Positions 11,515-22,664 of a DNA stretch of 64,000 nucleotides are shown here, piece after piece. This DNA comes from Neelides folsomi. Its lineage: Eukaryota; Arthropoda; Collembola; Neelipleona; Neelidae. Both the position numbers and the translations under genes were made by a program. How positions within the stretch are numbered: the stretch's first letter is position 1; each line of letters opens with the position of its first letter. The stretch is from positions 1-64,000 of the forward strand of contig JAQGBZ010000032.1 in NCBI GenBank assembly GCA_034687125.1, in the 5' to 3' direction. The notes below the pieces were generated by a model. It saw only the letters and a list, made by a program, of their open reading frames with translations. It was not told the DNA's origin and did no database searches.

Positions 11515-14500
11515 TCATCCGCGTTGATTGTTGAATTGGTTCAAGTTTCCTCCTGGTCTTGGAGGTTTAATTGGTCTTGGGCGATTTCCTGGGGGTTGAT
11601 TTGGATTTGAACTTCTTGTGGCTTCTCTCCAAAAATTGAAATCTATACTTGGTATTTCGTTAGATGTGCACGAACGCCGCTTATTCCTTTATTTAATAAT
11701 TGTAATAAAAAGTTAAAATACTTTAAATGTTTAGTTCTAATTAATTGATGTAGAGTAAAAAAAATAGTTCTGATAAGAATTTGTCATTTTATAATGCGTT
11801 TAACTTACCCAAATGAAGCTGATTGCAAAACAAAAGACTGGATGACACTAATATCATCAGAATTATCACAGAGAATTCGAGCCAAGCTCACTTTCCTTAT
11901 TTGATCAAGTTGACCTGCATAATTTCGCACAAATTTTTAAAATATTATTCTTATATTCAAAATGGAATTAAACTTCAAAGGTTCCAAAGAATGAGCATAA
12001 TTATAATTAGCGGATGTAAAATGATAGCTTTGATTTCACCTTCAGTAAATCTAGCTGATTTTTCTTCGTAGAAAAACCTGTCTCCCCTCCTTAGCCTTGC
12101 GAATTGATCCCTATATAGAAGTTTTATAAGTAACAACGTTATTATCTATAATTATCTAAAGTTCCAAAAGTATATGTTCAAATTATGCAATTAATTACTG
12201 CTATAGTCGATTAACATTATCTGTGATTTACCCAACGAGACACACAAATGTGGGCCCAAGAATCGCTCCATTCAAAGGAATCTCTGCAATTCCTCCAACA
12301 AACAAATCAATATCTTGGACATTTTGATAAAGATTTTGAAGGGTTCTGATCACTTGTGGTTCCATCACAATTCGAAGATCCTCCCAAGAATTCACTTTAG
12401 GAAGTCCGCAAATATCACGCCATTTCAAATACGGTGGTAAACCTTGATCTCTTCCTCTTTGAATGTTAAGTGACATTAAATCAAGACCAAAACGGTTCGT
12501 ACCTTGGAATAAATGTTTCGTTAACTGTAAACAAATAAAATTTTTAGTTAATTAATGATTATTGCTAATTGAATATTTTATTAATAGTAAGTAATTTGAC
12601 ATAATTGGTATACATGTATGTAAAAAGATAAATAATATATATAATCTTACTGCATCAGCCATAAAGTTATCAAACTTTTGTGACTCTTGAGTTACCAATC
12701 CACGGACAAAGCTATCAATTGAATCATAAATGCTAAATGGAGCAAAGCTTGTTTTACTCAAAGGAACTTCGTTCACAACTGCACCAAATTTATTAAATCC
12801 TCTAAAAATCAAGAAAAATTTAATTATTTTTATCGTTTTTTTATATTTTTCCTTTTCACTACCTGTAATTTTATGTAATTTGATATTGTCTTGTATGAGA
12901 AAGACAAAGGGTTAGAATTTGTCAATAAATTCAACTTACTTAATTATTCCTTGAACAAGTGTGTGGCCAAATCTGAATGCTGCTGCTGCGAACACGTTCG
13001 TCGTCGTTGGATCCACTTCATCATTGTACAAATTGGAAAAGCCAGAATTGAGTGGAAACATTTGAAAGCTGGTCATATATTCAACTCCTAGGACTATAGG
13101 TAAAAACTCGTTGTAATTGATATGTTGCATTTCCGCAACGACGATCCTCCTCGTTTCTTCAAATAATGTATTGTCCGACCAGCGCGGGTTCCGAGACTGC
13201 AATTCTCTCGCTATTCTGTTATGCTCCCTCAACCAAATTGTTTGCAAAACGGCGAGCTCGAGTTGTTCATTCACCCTTAAATCTCCCGCTTTGAAACAAG
13301 CCCTTTGCCTTGTAGAGTCGCTGCATTCAGTTGGGTTTCCGGGCATCAGTTCTTTTCCCAAGACTTTTTGAACCAAGAGACGACCGCCGGCTCCTTCCCG
13401 AAGTGACCGAGCTCTAGAATCATCCGATCCGTAAACATTTGAGCCGTCAATGAAAGCTGTAATTTGATTCATTTGCTCCCTCGGTCCAAAATTGCACTCT
13501 CGGCGAGGTGCAGGCAAAGCACGGAGAAATTCCATGCATCTTTGATTGAATTGAGCAAAGAAACGGTCATTTGTGGGGATTTCAATGGGGAAACAATCTG
13601 GATGACGAGAATTTTGTCCAAGCATTTGTCCATTTTGACAACATGAAATTGAAGTTCCATTTGTTCCTCTTACAATTGGCTAAAAATTCATAAAATTGAA
13701 TTAATTAATTAAAGTCAAGCATGTGATGTATTTAATTTAGATACATACAGTATGTGTTAAGTCGTGGTCGAGAAATTGTCCCCATTGCATAAGCATCAAA
13801 GTATAATTTCTATCTGGTCGATCTTCTTCTGGACTGAAATTTGCACTGATATGTCTTGCTGAAGGCAATTCTTGCCCGCGGAATCCAACTCGAGGAGAAT
13901 TTACACCTAATGATAAGCAAATAATGTTTACGTATTATTATTTATGTGGTATAAGAAAAGTCGCGTGTGTAAATTGCAATTTTTTAAGAATTACAATGTC
14001 AATAATGACATAATGAGATGTTTAAATTGCAATGATTGTTATACCATCTCCATATGCAGGTGGAAGAATTCTTTGCATGGCCATTCCTGCTTTTCCCCAA
14101 TCAGGGTTCTTTTCATTATTACATGATCCATCGTAAGTTCTGTAAGGAAATCCCGGTCGACACTTTGACTCAGGCGGACATCCACGCCCAGCAATAGTTT
14201 TCCTTGCACTGAACTTTGGCAAGGCAAATGTACCTTGTTCCTTGGTCAATTTGAAGCTACATAAAGTTAATTTTGATTATGTTAATTTCCATTAATTATG
14301 TATTAGTCAGGTCAAGTTATTTATTAAAAGGAAGTTTGCTCTTACTTTGACACAAGTGTCTTTGATATTTCAATGCCGAGCTGAGCGTCATTTCCAACCT
14401 TCAGGTTTGATGAGGAAGTTGAAAGAAGATTTTGATGAACACCAGCTGGTGATTCACGGGGAACGCCAGGCTGATTAATTCAATAATTGTAATTAGTAGT

Positions 14501-15182
14501 TATAATTAGTTAATTACTGATGTATGATGTTAATTTCACTCTTAAACTTGTTTTAATGGATTAATTGGATGCTTAAATCTTTACATTCTGAAAGGAGTTT
14601 ATGGTTTGAAATCTTTGTTGAAGATTATTCAAACTTGCGTCCGCGGTTTCTAAAAGCTGCGATTCTTTAATATCCGGCAGTGGAACACGGGGAGGTGGAG
14701 GGGTTTTCAAAACTCCAGTTTGTCCGCTTGCTTTTGATACTATTTGTGGGCAGCAAACTCCTTGTAGTCCGTCTTTCGTTTCACATGGCTTTTCAAGGAG
14801 TGAGGGAATTCGTAAAAATGAGGCTGAACATTGTGCCAATGTAATGCAAAAGCCAGTTGAACCATCACCAGCCGCACACTGAGGATCTTTTACTGCAGAT
14901 TTATCTTCGAAGATAATTGACGCAGAAGATTCAAAGGGTGAAGATGAATCTCCAATAGCTCTTCCTTCCTGTTCAATTTATAAAATAATTTTTATTTTAC
15001 TAATTATCAAAATTATGTATATATTGTTCAGATATATATTGGGAACGTTCTGCACTTTCAAAATTGTGATTATTTATGTAAATATCAGTACTTACATCTG
15101 GAACTGGATTAAAAGATATTTGCCCATGTGTAAAAGATAAGAAAAAGAATAAATAGCACTTAAGAAAATTGGCCATCGCCAT
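11515..15182 (-). CDS. Secreted animal heme peroxidase with CLIP-like N-terminal domain
   Basis: Eleven exons on the minus strand (15182–15096, 14968–14585, 14470–14346, 14256–14045, 13906–13749, 13679–12940, 12801–12651, 12524–12232, 12110–12040, 11914–11809, 11686–11515) join in phase to 832 residues. Residues 1–20 are a signal peptide. Residues 60–103 hold six cysteines ending in GVCCP, resembling a CLIP domain. The peroxidase domain runs from about residue 220: YRTYDGSC, then GQFLDHDLTHT with the distal His, AFIDGSNVYGS, the GDLRVNEQLE block with catalytic Arg and Glu, WLREHNRIA, FRFGHTLV with the heme-ligand His, LNIQRGRDQGLP, and RLRRGDRFFYE. All key residues are present, so it should be active. 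These enzymes oxidise tyrosines or halides with peroxide and act in chorion or cuticle hardening and defence. The tail is Pro/Arg-rich. Start chosen at the ATG giving the signal peptide. Confidence 0.93.
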
Positions 15183-15816
15183 CCTGGACGAATCTTCAAA
15201 TGATTGGCAAATGTTATGAAAGTGAGAATATAAGAGGAGTTTAAGGTGTAGCAAAAGGAAGGTACGAGGTCGCGAATTGATTCTAAGTAAAAAAGTTGTT
15301 GGGTCCATAAATATGCATAAAAGAGTAGTCATTACCCGTCATGCCGAAAGGGAGTTTAATGGGAAGAGATGTTGTAACGAGCATATGCGAAGTTTAATAT
15401 TTATTTGCTCCTTATGAATCTTATGGGTATAATTGAACCTACCTGACTCAATTCTCTTTGTATCTCATTTCATTTACACTTTACATAAAAAGCCGGTTGA
15501 GGAACTCAAAATTCGACCTTCAAATACCCAATTACTCAAAATTTCTACGAAGTAAAAGATGGCTAAGAGATTCTAATCTCTGTATCATGCAAGGAGAGAA
15601 AATCCTCATTAAACTTCTCGTCAAAAACTTATAAAAATACTTTTATTAACTTGTTTTTTAATAAATATTTTACAATGGAAAATGGATATTTTTTAAATGT
15701 CATTTTGTTTAATAATTCCATTAAGTTTTGTTTGTCAAGTTTGAAAAATATTAAATTTAACACAAAATTGCACATTTTTGCACATAATGGGTGCGTAAAA
15801 AGTTTAATAAGGTAAT
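15183..15816. other. Spacer between peroxidase start and paralog A stop
   Basis: About 630 bp that should include the peroxidase promoter (minus strand). The open frame continues a little upstream of the chosen start without a better signal peptide. A TATA-like ttatat word on the minus strand near 15220–15230 is a weak promoter candidate. Confidence 0.4.
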
Positions 15817-17069
15817 TCAACTTTGTTTTTCTTTGGAGAGAGTTTGAAGAGCTGCTTTGAGGATTGAACATTTTTGTTGACATCTTTTTAGCTTTGGCTT
15901 TTCAATGTCAGTTTCACTCTTCCTATTCAACCAACAAATGACAAATATAACATTAAATGTACTTATGAATAAACTAAAAACTTAAAATATACAAACTTAC
16001 TTTTTCAACCAATAATTATTGTAAAATAATGATTTTTTGGTCCAATTTTTTAATTCGCAAGAAATCCTTTCTTTGCAATTTTCTTTTATTATCAAGTTGT
16101 CATAAAAAGCTCTTCTGGTTCCGTTCCCTCTCACTTCATCATTTTCTTCAAAATTGACAAAGGAGCCTCTAATATTGTCAAAAGTGGTTCCAATATTCTC
16201 AACAGTATTTTCAATTCTGTTCATGAAAGATCCAAACAACGGAGCTGGAACGTCTGCAATTGCATTTATTGTTGGAACCAAAGCCACTGGAATTGGAAAC
16301 AGAAGAATTCCAACAATGACGGTTAAAAATGGCAATAAAAGCGGAATTAAAAATGGTAAAACAAAAGGAGCTCCCAATATGAGAATAATTGGAGATAAAA
16401 TTATTAAAATAACTCCTCCAATTCCCAATGCTCCAAGGGCCAAGATCCCAGAGGCAAAGCCAATGCCAAGACTCAGAATTCCATCGTCAACATCTTCATC
16501 ATCTTCATAATCATCGTTGGAATTTTGAATACTTGTAACAATTGGAGTTATTAATGCAGCAGGTGGAATTCCAAAACCGTCAGTTCCAATAATCCCTCCA
16601 TTATTATTATTAAAGGTGTCTGAAATATTTTAATTATTTAGATAATTGCATTAAAATATTTGGAAAATTCATTTAAAAGTAAAACTGGCTCAAATTAAAT
16701 CTATTTTTTTATTCCAATAATGTTAATATTAAAATATAAAAGTTAAATAATGAACGAACTTCCATCATTAGTAAGAGATTGTCGTTCAATTTTGCCTTTC
16801 TTCTTCTTTTCTCCTCTGTTATAAATATTTTTTACTCCTTTTGGATGATTCTCATTAGCGTAGTAGAAGTAATGACTGTAGTTGTTATCCTCTTTGTACT
16901 TCCCGTGAGGTTCCTTTGAGTCACCAAATTTTAACTCGTTGCTATTATAATGGGAATAGTAAGCGGGCAAATTCCCCGACTGTGACGAAATCCATTGACT
17001 GCTGTTCAATTCACCGCTCCTCACTCCGTAGGAAATGCACAAAACGAGGAAAATTTTTAATACAGTCAT
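15817..17069 (-). CDS. Secreted hydrophobic-stripe protein, paralog A (Tyr-rich)
   Basis: Three exons (17069–16760, 16619–16001, 15922–15817) give 344 residues. Signal peptide about 1–19. Residues 30–85 are rich in Tyr, Asn and His (nine Tyr in about 50 residues). An acidic run (139–149) precedes a 70-residue hydrophobic stretch (151–221) broken by Gly and Pro, with core words PFLIPL and LLFPIP. The C-terminal part has a NCKERISCE motif (Cys285, Cys291) and a second Cys pair (324, 328). The stretch is too long and too proline-rich for a simple membrane helix. It shares layout, core words and a phase-1 intron after the N-terminal part with the next two genes, so they form one tandem family. 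I do not recognise the family; insect Osiris proteins (DUF1676) also carry a long hydrophobic stretch but I see no specific match. Confidence 0.78.
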
Positions 17070-18736
17070 TGTTCTTCCCTTTTGTCTCAACTCACAAAAC
17101 ACATTCAATAACTAAAACTGTTCTTCTTTTATTAATAACAATTTGTAATTGGAAAATTCTTAATTTCAATTCTTAATTAAAAACGAAATGATCCCGTTGA
17201 TGTTCAGTTAACTTATGATTGAACCTTCTCATCTCCCTTCATTTATAAGTTCCAATTGAATCGACGTAGGAGTTAAAATCTAAAAATATTAATTCTCAAG
17301 TGTCGGTGGGTCATAAATGAATTCAAAGGCGAGTCAAGTTCAAGCTCAAGATGTTCAACAGCTCCTTGATAAGAAAAATGGCTATGGAATATAATGCAAA
17401 ATGGAAATATGGAAATGTAATTGCTTATATTTACTTTAGCTAACAATGAGTGTCATCATCCTACTCGATTTAATTTGACAAGTTTATTGCCATAAGCATT
17501 GCCACTTTAAATTCATCTTGAGAATCGTAAAAAATAGTAATACTATTTTAAATCAGTCCATCATGAATAAAGTAGACTATTCCTTTTTTGACCCGAAAGA
17601 TCATTCCAAATTCAGTATGTTAAATTTGTAACTCATGTGAACTTATTTTGAACAATGTGAAATGCATATTGTAGTTCTATTAAGCATATCCAGATCATCA
17701 TTCAATGTATTTGCATCTGCAATAAAAGCTCAAGTTTAATTTATGAGAATGGGTGGTGTTGACCGAAGAGCTCAGCGTGATTTGCAATTTGTATGAGAAC
17801 TCCAACTGTTGAAAGGAGGTGAAGAGGAAATAATATGAAATGATATTAAAGGTAAGAAGATCCTTCAACAATCAACTCCTCACGTTTCGTCAACAATAGT
17901 TGATAGTGGGTTGATATAGGAAATATGCGTGGAAATTATACGGATGAGTGTGAGATTATGTGAATGAAATGTGTGCGTCTGAATGAGACATTCTACACGG
18001 ACTTTTGTTACGCTAATCGCTTCTCGTTTCTTTACAATATAAAATATGACTAATAATACTACAGTGTATATTTATTCTATTGGAGGTTTAATCATGGTAT
18101 TTTAACGTTCCTTTAACGCTCATATCTCCTTATGATCAAAATCTCACAACAATGAGGAGGAGAGAATTAAGAAGTTGTAAGAACTGACGAGTTATTCTTT
18201 CCACTGTGGGAGGAGAAAAATGAAGTTCTCAAATGATGAAGTTGAATAATGTAACTGTTCCTTTATTTGGCCAAAATGAGAAAAAGATATTGAATTGATG
18301 AATAGAAGAACTTCATCAACTTAGCATACTTCCCTCAATTTAAATGTAAGATAGTAATTAAAAAGTTCCTATGTACTATATAATACCGAATTATGATTAA
18401 TCTTCTTTCTAACATAATCTCATTTGGTATCTAAAATAAAGGAGTGGTAAGAATTGTATTACAGATATACTGAATTGTATAGTACATGCACACGCCTACT
18501 TACTTAAATCATAGTACAGAACGTCGTTGGTACATGTAAAGCTACTTTTAATCCAAGATATTTTATATGATATTTTAATTTATTTAATAATAAAGTTATG
18601 AATATGCTACGATTAAGATAAATAATAAATATGGTAATACCAAGCAAATCAACTATGAAAATTTTTATACTGAACATTTTATTTCTTTGTTAAATATTAA
18701 ATTAGTTTTTGGAGTTTAAACACATTTGAAAGATCA
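17070..18736. other. Intergenic spacer between paralogs A and B
   Basis: 1.7 kb of AT-rich DNA. Nothing resembling a further paralog (signal peptide, hydrophobic stripe or Cys pair) is visible on either strand. Confidence 0.5.
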
Positions 18737-20972
18737 TTATTTGTTAATAATTTCATTGTCTTGAAAAAGTTTCCGTTTGATCCAATCTCCGAATTTTCCT
18801 TCTAAATATTTGCACTCGTACATTGTACAATCTTTTTGAAATCCATTTTCTTTGCTTGGACTATTAAAAAATATAACATTTATTAAACGTTGATCAATGT
18901 AATGCATATTATGCATAAATTATATGTCAAAAAATAATAATTCACATTTTCTCCCATGCTGATTTTGTAGAAATAAAAGACGCAAATGGTTTTGGACTTT
19001 CCATCTCACAAAGTGCTCTTTTGGTGCAACTCTCGACGACTGGCAGTTGGAAAAGCTTTGATATTGAATCTCTCCCTGATGGCATTGTGATCACTGGTAC
19101 AGGGATAAAAATGAGTAGGAGTAAAATAGGAAGTAAAATAGGAAGAAGGAGAATTAACACCGGAAGAAGAATTGGAAGTGCAAGGAGAAGTAAAGGCCAA
19201 AGAGCCGTGAGATTTGAAGTTCCTATATAGGTAAATTATCATTTTTAGTCGTTTTATTAATTTAAAAATCATTTAAATATTTAAAAATAGAGCAATAAAA
19301 GCTTATAGGTCTTGAAAAGAAGTTGGTGCTTTTTCTGTAGAAATTGGGCTATTACCATAAGAAATTATTAATTTAACATTTTAATTCATATATGAGCTTT
19401 AGGTCTATTATTTTACATTATGAAAAAATATTATCTATAATTTACAGTTGCTATATGTAATTTGACAAATGAATATAATGATCTGATAGAATGCCTATAT
19501 TCAACTCCTATAATACCAATATAAAAGAGGAGGAGTTTTAATTGGCTAGCATTTACTGACCGTGTTAAAATGACCATATTTGAGATTTGCGTGTTATTCT
19601 TTTACAAATTCAATTTTAGTGTAAATAAGGCTAGGATTTCCGTAAAGTGCAAACTTTTAAAAGTGTTGAATGTATAATATTTAGAATTACGCAATTTAGC
19701 GGTAATTCCTATATACAATTAAACAAACTAATACATTTAATGAACTTTTATAATACCTATATTGAATTACTAAGATATCTAAATTAAAAATTATAGAGAT
19801 GAGGCAATTAATTTAGCTAGACTTTAATAGCCTGTAAAATTTTTTCTTATTTCAGATCTATGTTGAAAGTTTACCCAAATACAATTTTAGTTAGAAATGG
19901 GCTAGTATTTACGTATTGAGTAAAAATTGGGTGCCATAAATCAAAATGATAAATGTTTTAGCATTGATGAAAATTGCCAATGAATAGGACAATTTCTAAC
20001 TAATGTAATATAAAATCTACATAGAACATCGGTTTGTGGATTTTAATGTATTGTTACAATCACTGGTTGCAAGCCAGTTTACTGGTTGTCGATCCCAAAG
20101 AATAGTTCAAGCTAGTGAGTAGTATTCTAAGCCGAGCCCTGTCGTGATGCACAGTAAGGTTTCCTAATCAATGAGTGTTCGATAAATGAATTAGGTTAGA
20201 AGTATTTATTATATAGAATATAATAAATATAAGTCTGTCGACAGTAATAAACAGAAAGGTTAATTAGGTCCTTCTGGAGCAGAGGATAGAATCGTACTGA
20301 GGGTTTTGAGAAATAAGTGTATTGGGTATGTTAAACATATGGCGTAGCCTGGGGGAAGCCACGTGTTTTAGACGTGCCATGTATTTCAGACGGGAATATG
20401 TCGGAAGGTCTATTCTCTTCAGGTTGGGTATAATTCCCAATCACAAATATCAATGCACTTAAGTATCAATGCACTTATTTGATACTTAATTGATACTTAA
20501 AAAGATTAAGTATCAATGCACTTAATCTTTTTAGAATTAGACCCATATGGAATGATTTTTCCTGTCGAAATGGGGAGTTACCTCAAAAAGCGACTTTAAA
20601 GTTGCACTTGATTATATGATGGACTACAACCTCAATTAATATAAAGTAAATCGAAAGATGTAAAATTGGAGAAAACTCGAGAGGAATATAGCCAAATTCC
20701 ACAGAAAAAGCATCAACTCCTTTGTATGGCTGATTCTGAATATGATTTTCCAATATGAAGCTTTTTATGTACGAGGTAAATATAAATAAATGTATTATAT
20801 ATAAATATCTCATATAATATGTCTAAAAATGAGTGATACCTGTGGATTGCTTTGAAGTGATTTTCAACTTTTCAAACTTGACGTTTTTTTCACTTTTGAT
20901 CTCGGATGGTAAAATGACCGTTATGCAAAAAAGAATTAAGTAGAGCCCGACTCTAAATCTCCTCAGGGACAT
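18737..20972 (-). CDS. Secreted hydrophobic-stripe protein, paralog B (short)
   Basis: Proposed exons 20972–20840, 19222–18946 and 18860–18737 give 177 residues. Exon 1 encodes a signal peptide (MSLRRFRVGLYLILFC, cleavage near residue 27) and ends in phase 1. Exon 2 encodes the stripe at 52–90, an almost pure Leu/Ile/Pro run ending IFIPVPV, then ESCTKRALCE (Cys110, Cys116; the same C-x5-C spacing as paralog A). Exon 3 adds a DCTMYEC pair and a basic tail. The Tyr-rich segment of its neighbours is missing. The first intron is 1.6 kb, far longer than usual here, and carries repeats (20040–20532). An extra middle exon within it, for example in 20583–20790, cannot be excluded. Exons 2 and 3 are firm; their link to exon 1 is inferred from phase and from the signal peptide. 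Confidence 0.65.
20040..20420. mobile_element. Possible degenerate mobile-element fragment in intron
   Basis: Composition changes abruptly here inside an AT-rich intron. The word actggttg occurs twice within 30 bp near 20060–20085, and the right side adjoins a tandem/inverted repeat cluster. No coding frame, clear terminal repeats or target-site duplication can be seen, so the element type is unknown and the call is weak. Confidence 0.25.
20448..20532. repeat. Three 13-bp direct repeats plus perfect hairpin
   Basis: The 13-mer tatcaatgcactt occurs at 20448–20460, 20464–20476 and 20511–20523. The inverted word gatactta occurs twice between copies 2 and 3. Around the third copy, aaaaagattaagt (20499–20511) and acttaatcttttt (20520–20532) form a perfect 13-bp stem with an 8-base loop. 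Confidence 0.85.
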
Positions 20973-21769
20973 GTTGAAGGCGGAATTTTAAAGAATGCCC
21001 TGAAACTCTTGAGAGAACTTATATAAGGCCATTCTGGTAGTATTCCAAAGATAGAGGTGAAAAGTGTCCCCCACCCGCTTCAAATTATTTAGAATCTTCT
21101 TCATCTCAATGGGGAGATTTCCATTCATTTGAATCGTGGACTCGTTTAAATTGAAATTGTAGAATTCCTCCACACATCATCTCCACCTCTCCACGGGTCT
21201 TTTCATTGATTGTATTCACATTAAATTCGCATCTTCTCACTCTCGACGAACCTCATCATTATTTTCATTATTGGTGAACTTGATGTGCCACTGTGCTACA
21301 ATTCAATCTAGCACGACTCGACAAGCTCACACAATAATAAAGGCTCCAAGACGCACTCTTACACACGCCAACGACTCCTTCTTAACAAAACACAAAAATG
21401 GTTTATTGAGAATCAATGGGAAGGATTAAAAGATTGGAGCATTTGACGAGTCATGAAGACTTTTAAATGGACATTGTAATTAATTTTTTGTCCTTAATTT
21501 ATCTCATTAATTTTAGTTTTAAATGCTCTCTTTGTGAGTTGTTAATTAACCGTCGATGATTTTCAAATTTTGTAATCACACTTACATATGCCTAATATAT
21601 AAAATTTATATGTAATAGATGCCATATTGTGCATAATAATACCGTATGTATACAGTTAGGTATGTAGGAGTATGTATTTATGATTCGATGATTTTTTTAT
21701 TCGCATTGGTCTTAAAAGTTAAATGCTAAAAAATTGATCATAAATTTAAATAAATAAAGAATCTATAAT
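20973..21769. other. Intergenic spacer between paralogs B and C
   Basis: About 800 bp. It should contain the promoter of paralog B (minus strand), whose leader is AT-poor near 21180–21370. No coding exon is supported. Confidence 0.5.
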
Positions 21770-22664
21770 TTATTCATGTCGAGGTTCAACCGAGGAAGAC
21801 GTCGTGGGCGTTGTTGACATAATCGAGTTTGTCCCAAAGGAGTCCGCCAATCCGCTTATGGATTGTAAAATGAAATCTCTTGAGTTTGCAGGAATTGTAT
21901 AAGTGATACGCGGAATAGGGAGGAACAACAGCATTGGAAGCATCATCAACATCATGGGAATTAATGGGATGAGAAACGGGAGGAAAAACAAACTGGGGAA
22001 AGCACTGCTTAAAAATGATGTCCCTGCTGTGGCTGGTCCCGTTCTGTCAATTACTAAATATAAAAAATATTTTATAAATATTTTTAGTAATAAATTAATT
22101 CAGTAATCCATATCTTAATCATTTTGACTTATAAAAATACAAATGAAATTTTCAATTTCAGTATTTACCTTTATTCTGCATCTGCATAGCTTCATGATAA
22201 TATGGGTTTCGAACAATTTGATATTCATTCCTGTACTGAGGAATGTCGTAGTCCATATCATCGTAATTGCGGTGAGAATTGAACGAATTTTGGCTCATCA
22301 ATTGATGTTGGTGGTTATTGAAGGGTCTTCTGTAAGGGAACGGATCTTCCGGATCGTCTTGATAAAACATATTATTTTTGTAGACAGTCCGAATTTTCCC
22401 TTTGATTAAATGTCTTGTTGGAAGTGGATTGTAATTCTTTTTCCGTTTTTCTTCCAATTCAAGGAATTTCTCCTTTCCGGGTAAATATTCCTCTTTCTTA
22501 TCATCTTCGGACTCGGCAGAGAAAAATCCTCTTTTTAGTGGAATGTCTTTACTCCGAAAATTTAAATTCATTTTCTCCTTTTCGGTCGTTTCTTCGCTCT
22601 TGATAAAAGGAGTGTTGATGAGAATTGTAAACATTGCGATTAACACGATTGGAATTAATTCCAT
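21770..22664 (-). CDS. Secreted hydrophobic-stripe protein, paralog C (Tyr/His-rich, no Cys tail)
   Basis: Two exons (22664–22169, 22053–21770) joined in phase 1 give 259 residues. Signal peptide about 1–23. Residues 25–95 are charged (Lys/Glu). Residues 95–165 are rich in Tyr, Asn, His and Gln, with about ten tyrosines, including PYYHE and DYDIPQY. Exon 2 carries the hydrophobic stripe (178–213) with PFLIPL, several Met, and LLFLPIPR; PFLIPL is identical to paralog A. The C-terminus is Ser/Thr-rich and ends without the Cys pairs seen in A and B, and no later exon with cysteines was found. The family assignment rests on position, strand, intron phase and stripe words. Function unknown; a structural secreted protein that could be cross-linked through Tyr is a reasonable guess. 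Confidence 0.78.

Larger units (their letters stand above)
19223..20839. other. Long first intron of paralog B
   Basis: 1.6 kb intron in a region where most introns are 50–300 bp. The part from about 20040 to 20420 looks less AT-rich than its surroundings and may be an old insertion. Repeats at its end are listed separately. Confidence 0.45.

Noticed and set aside
16154-16510. 118-codon plus-strand frame
   Set aside because: Antisense shadow of the hydrophobic stripe exon of paralog A.
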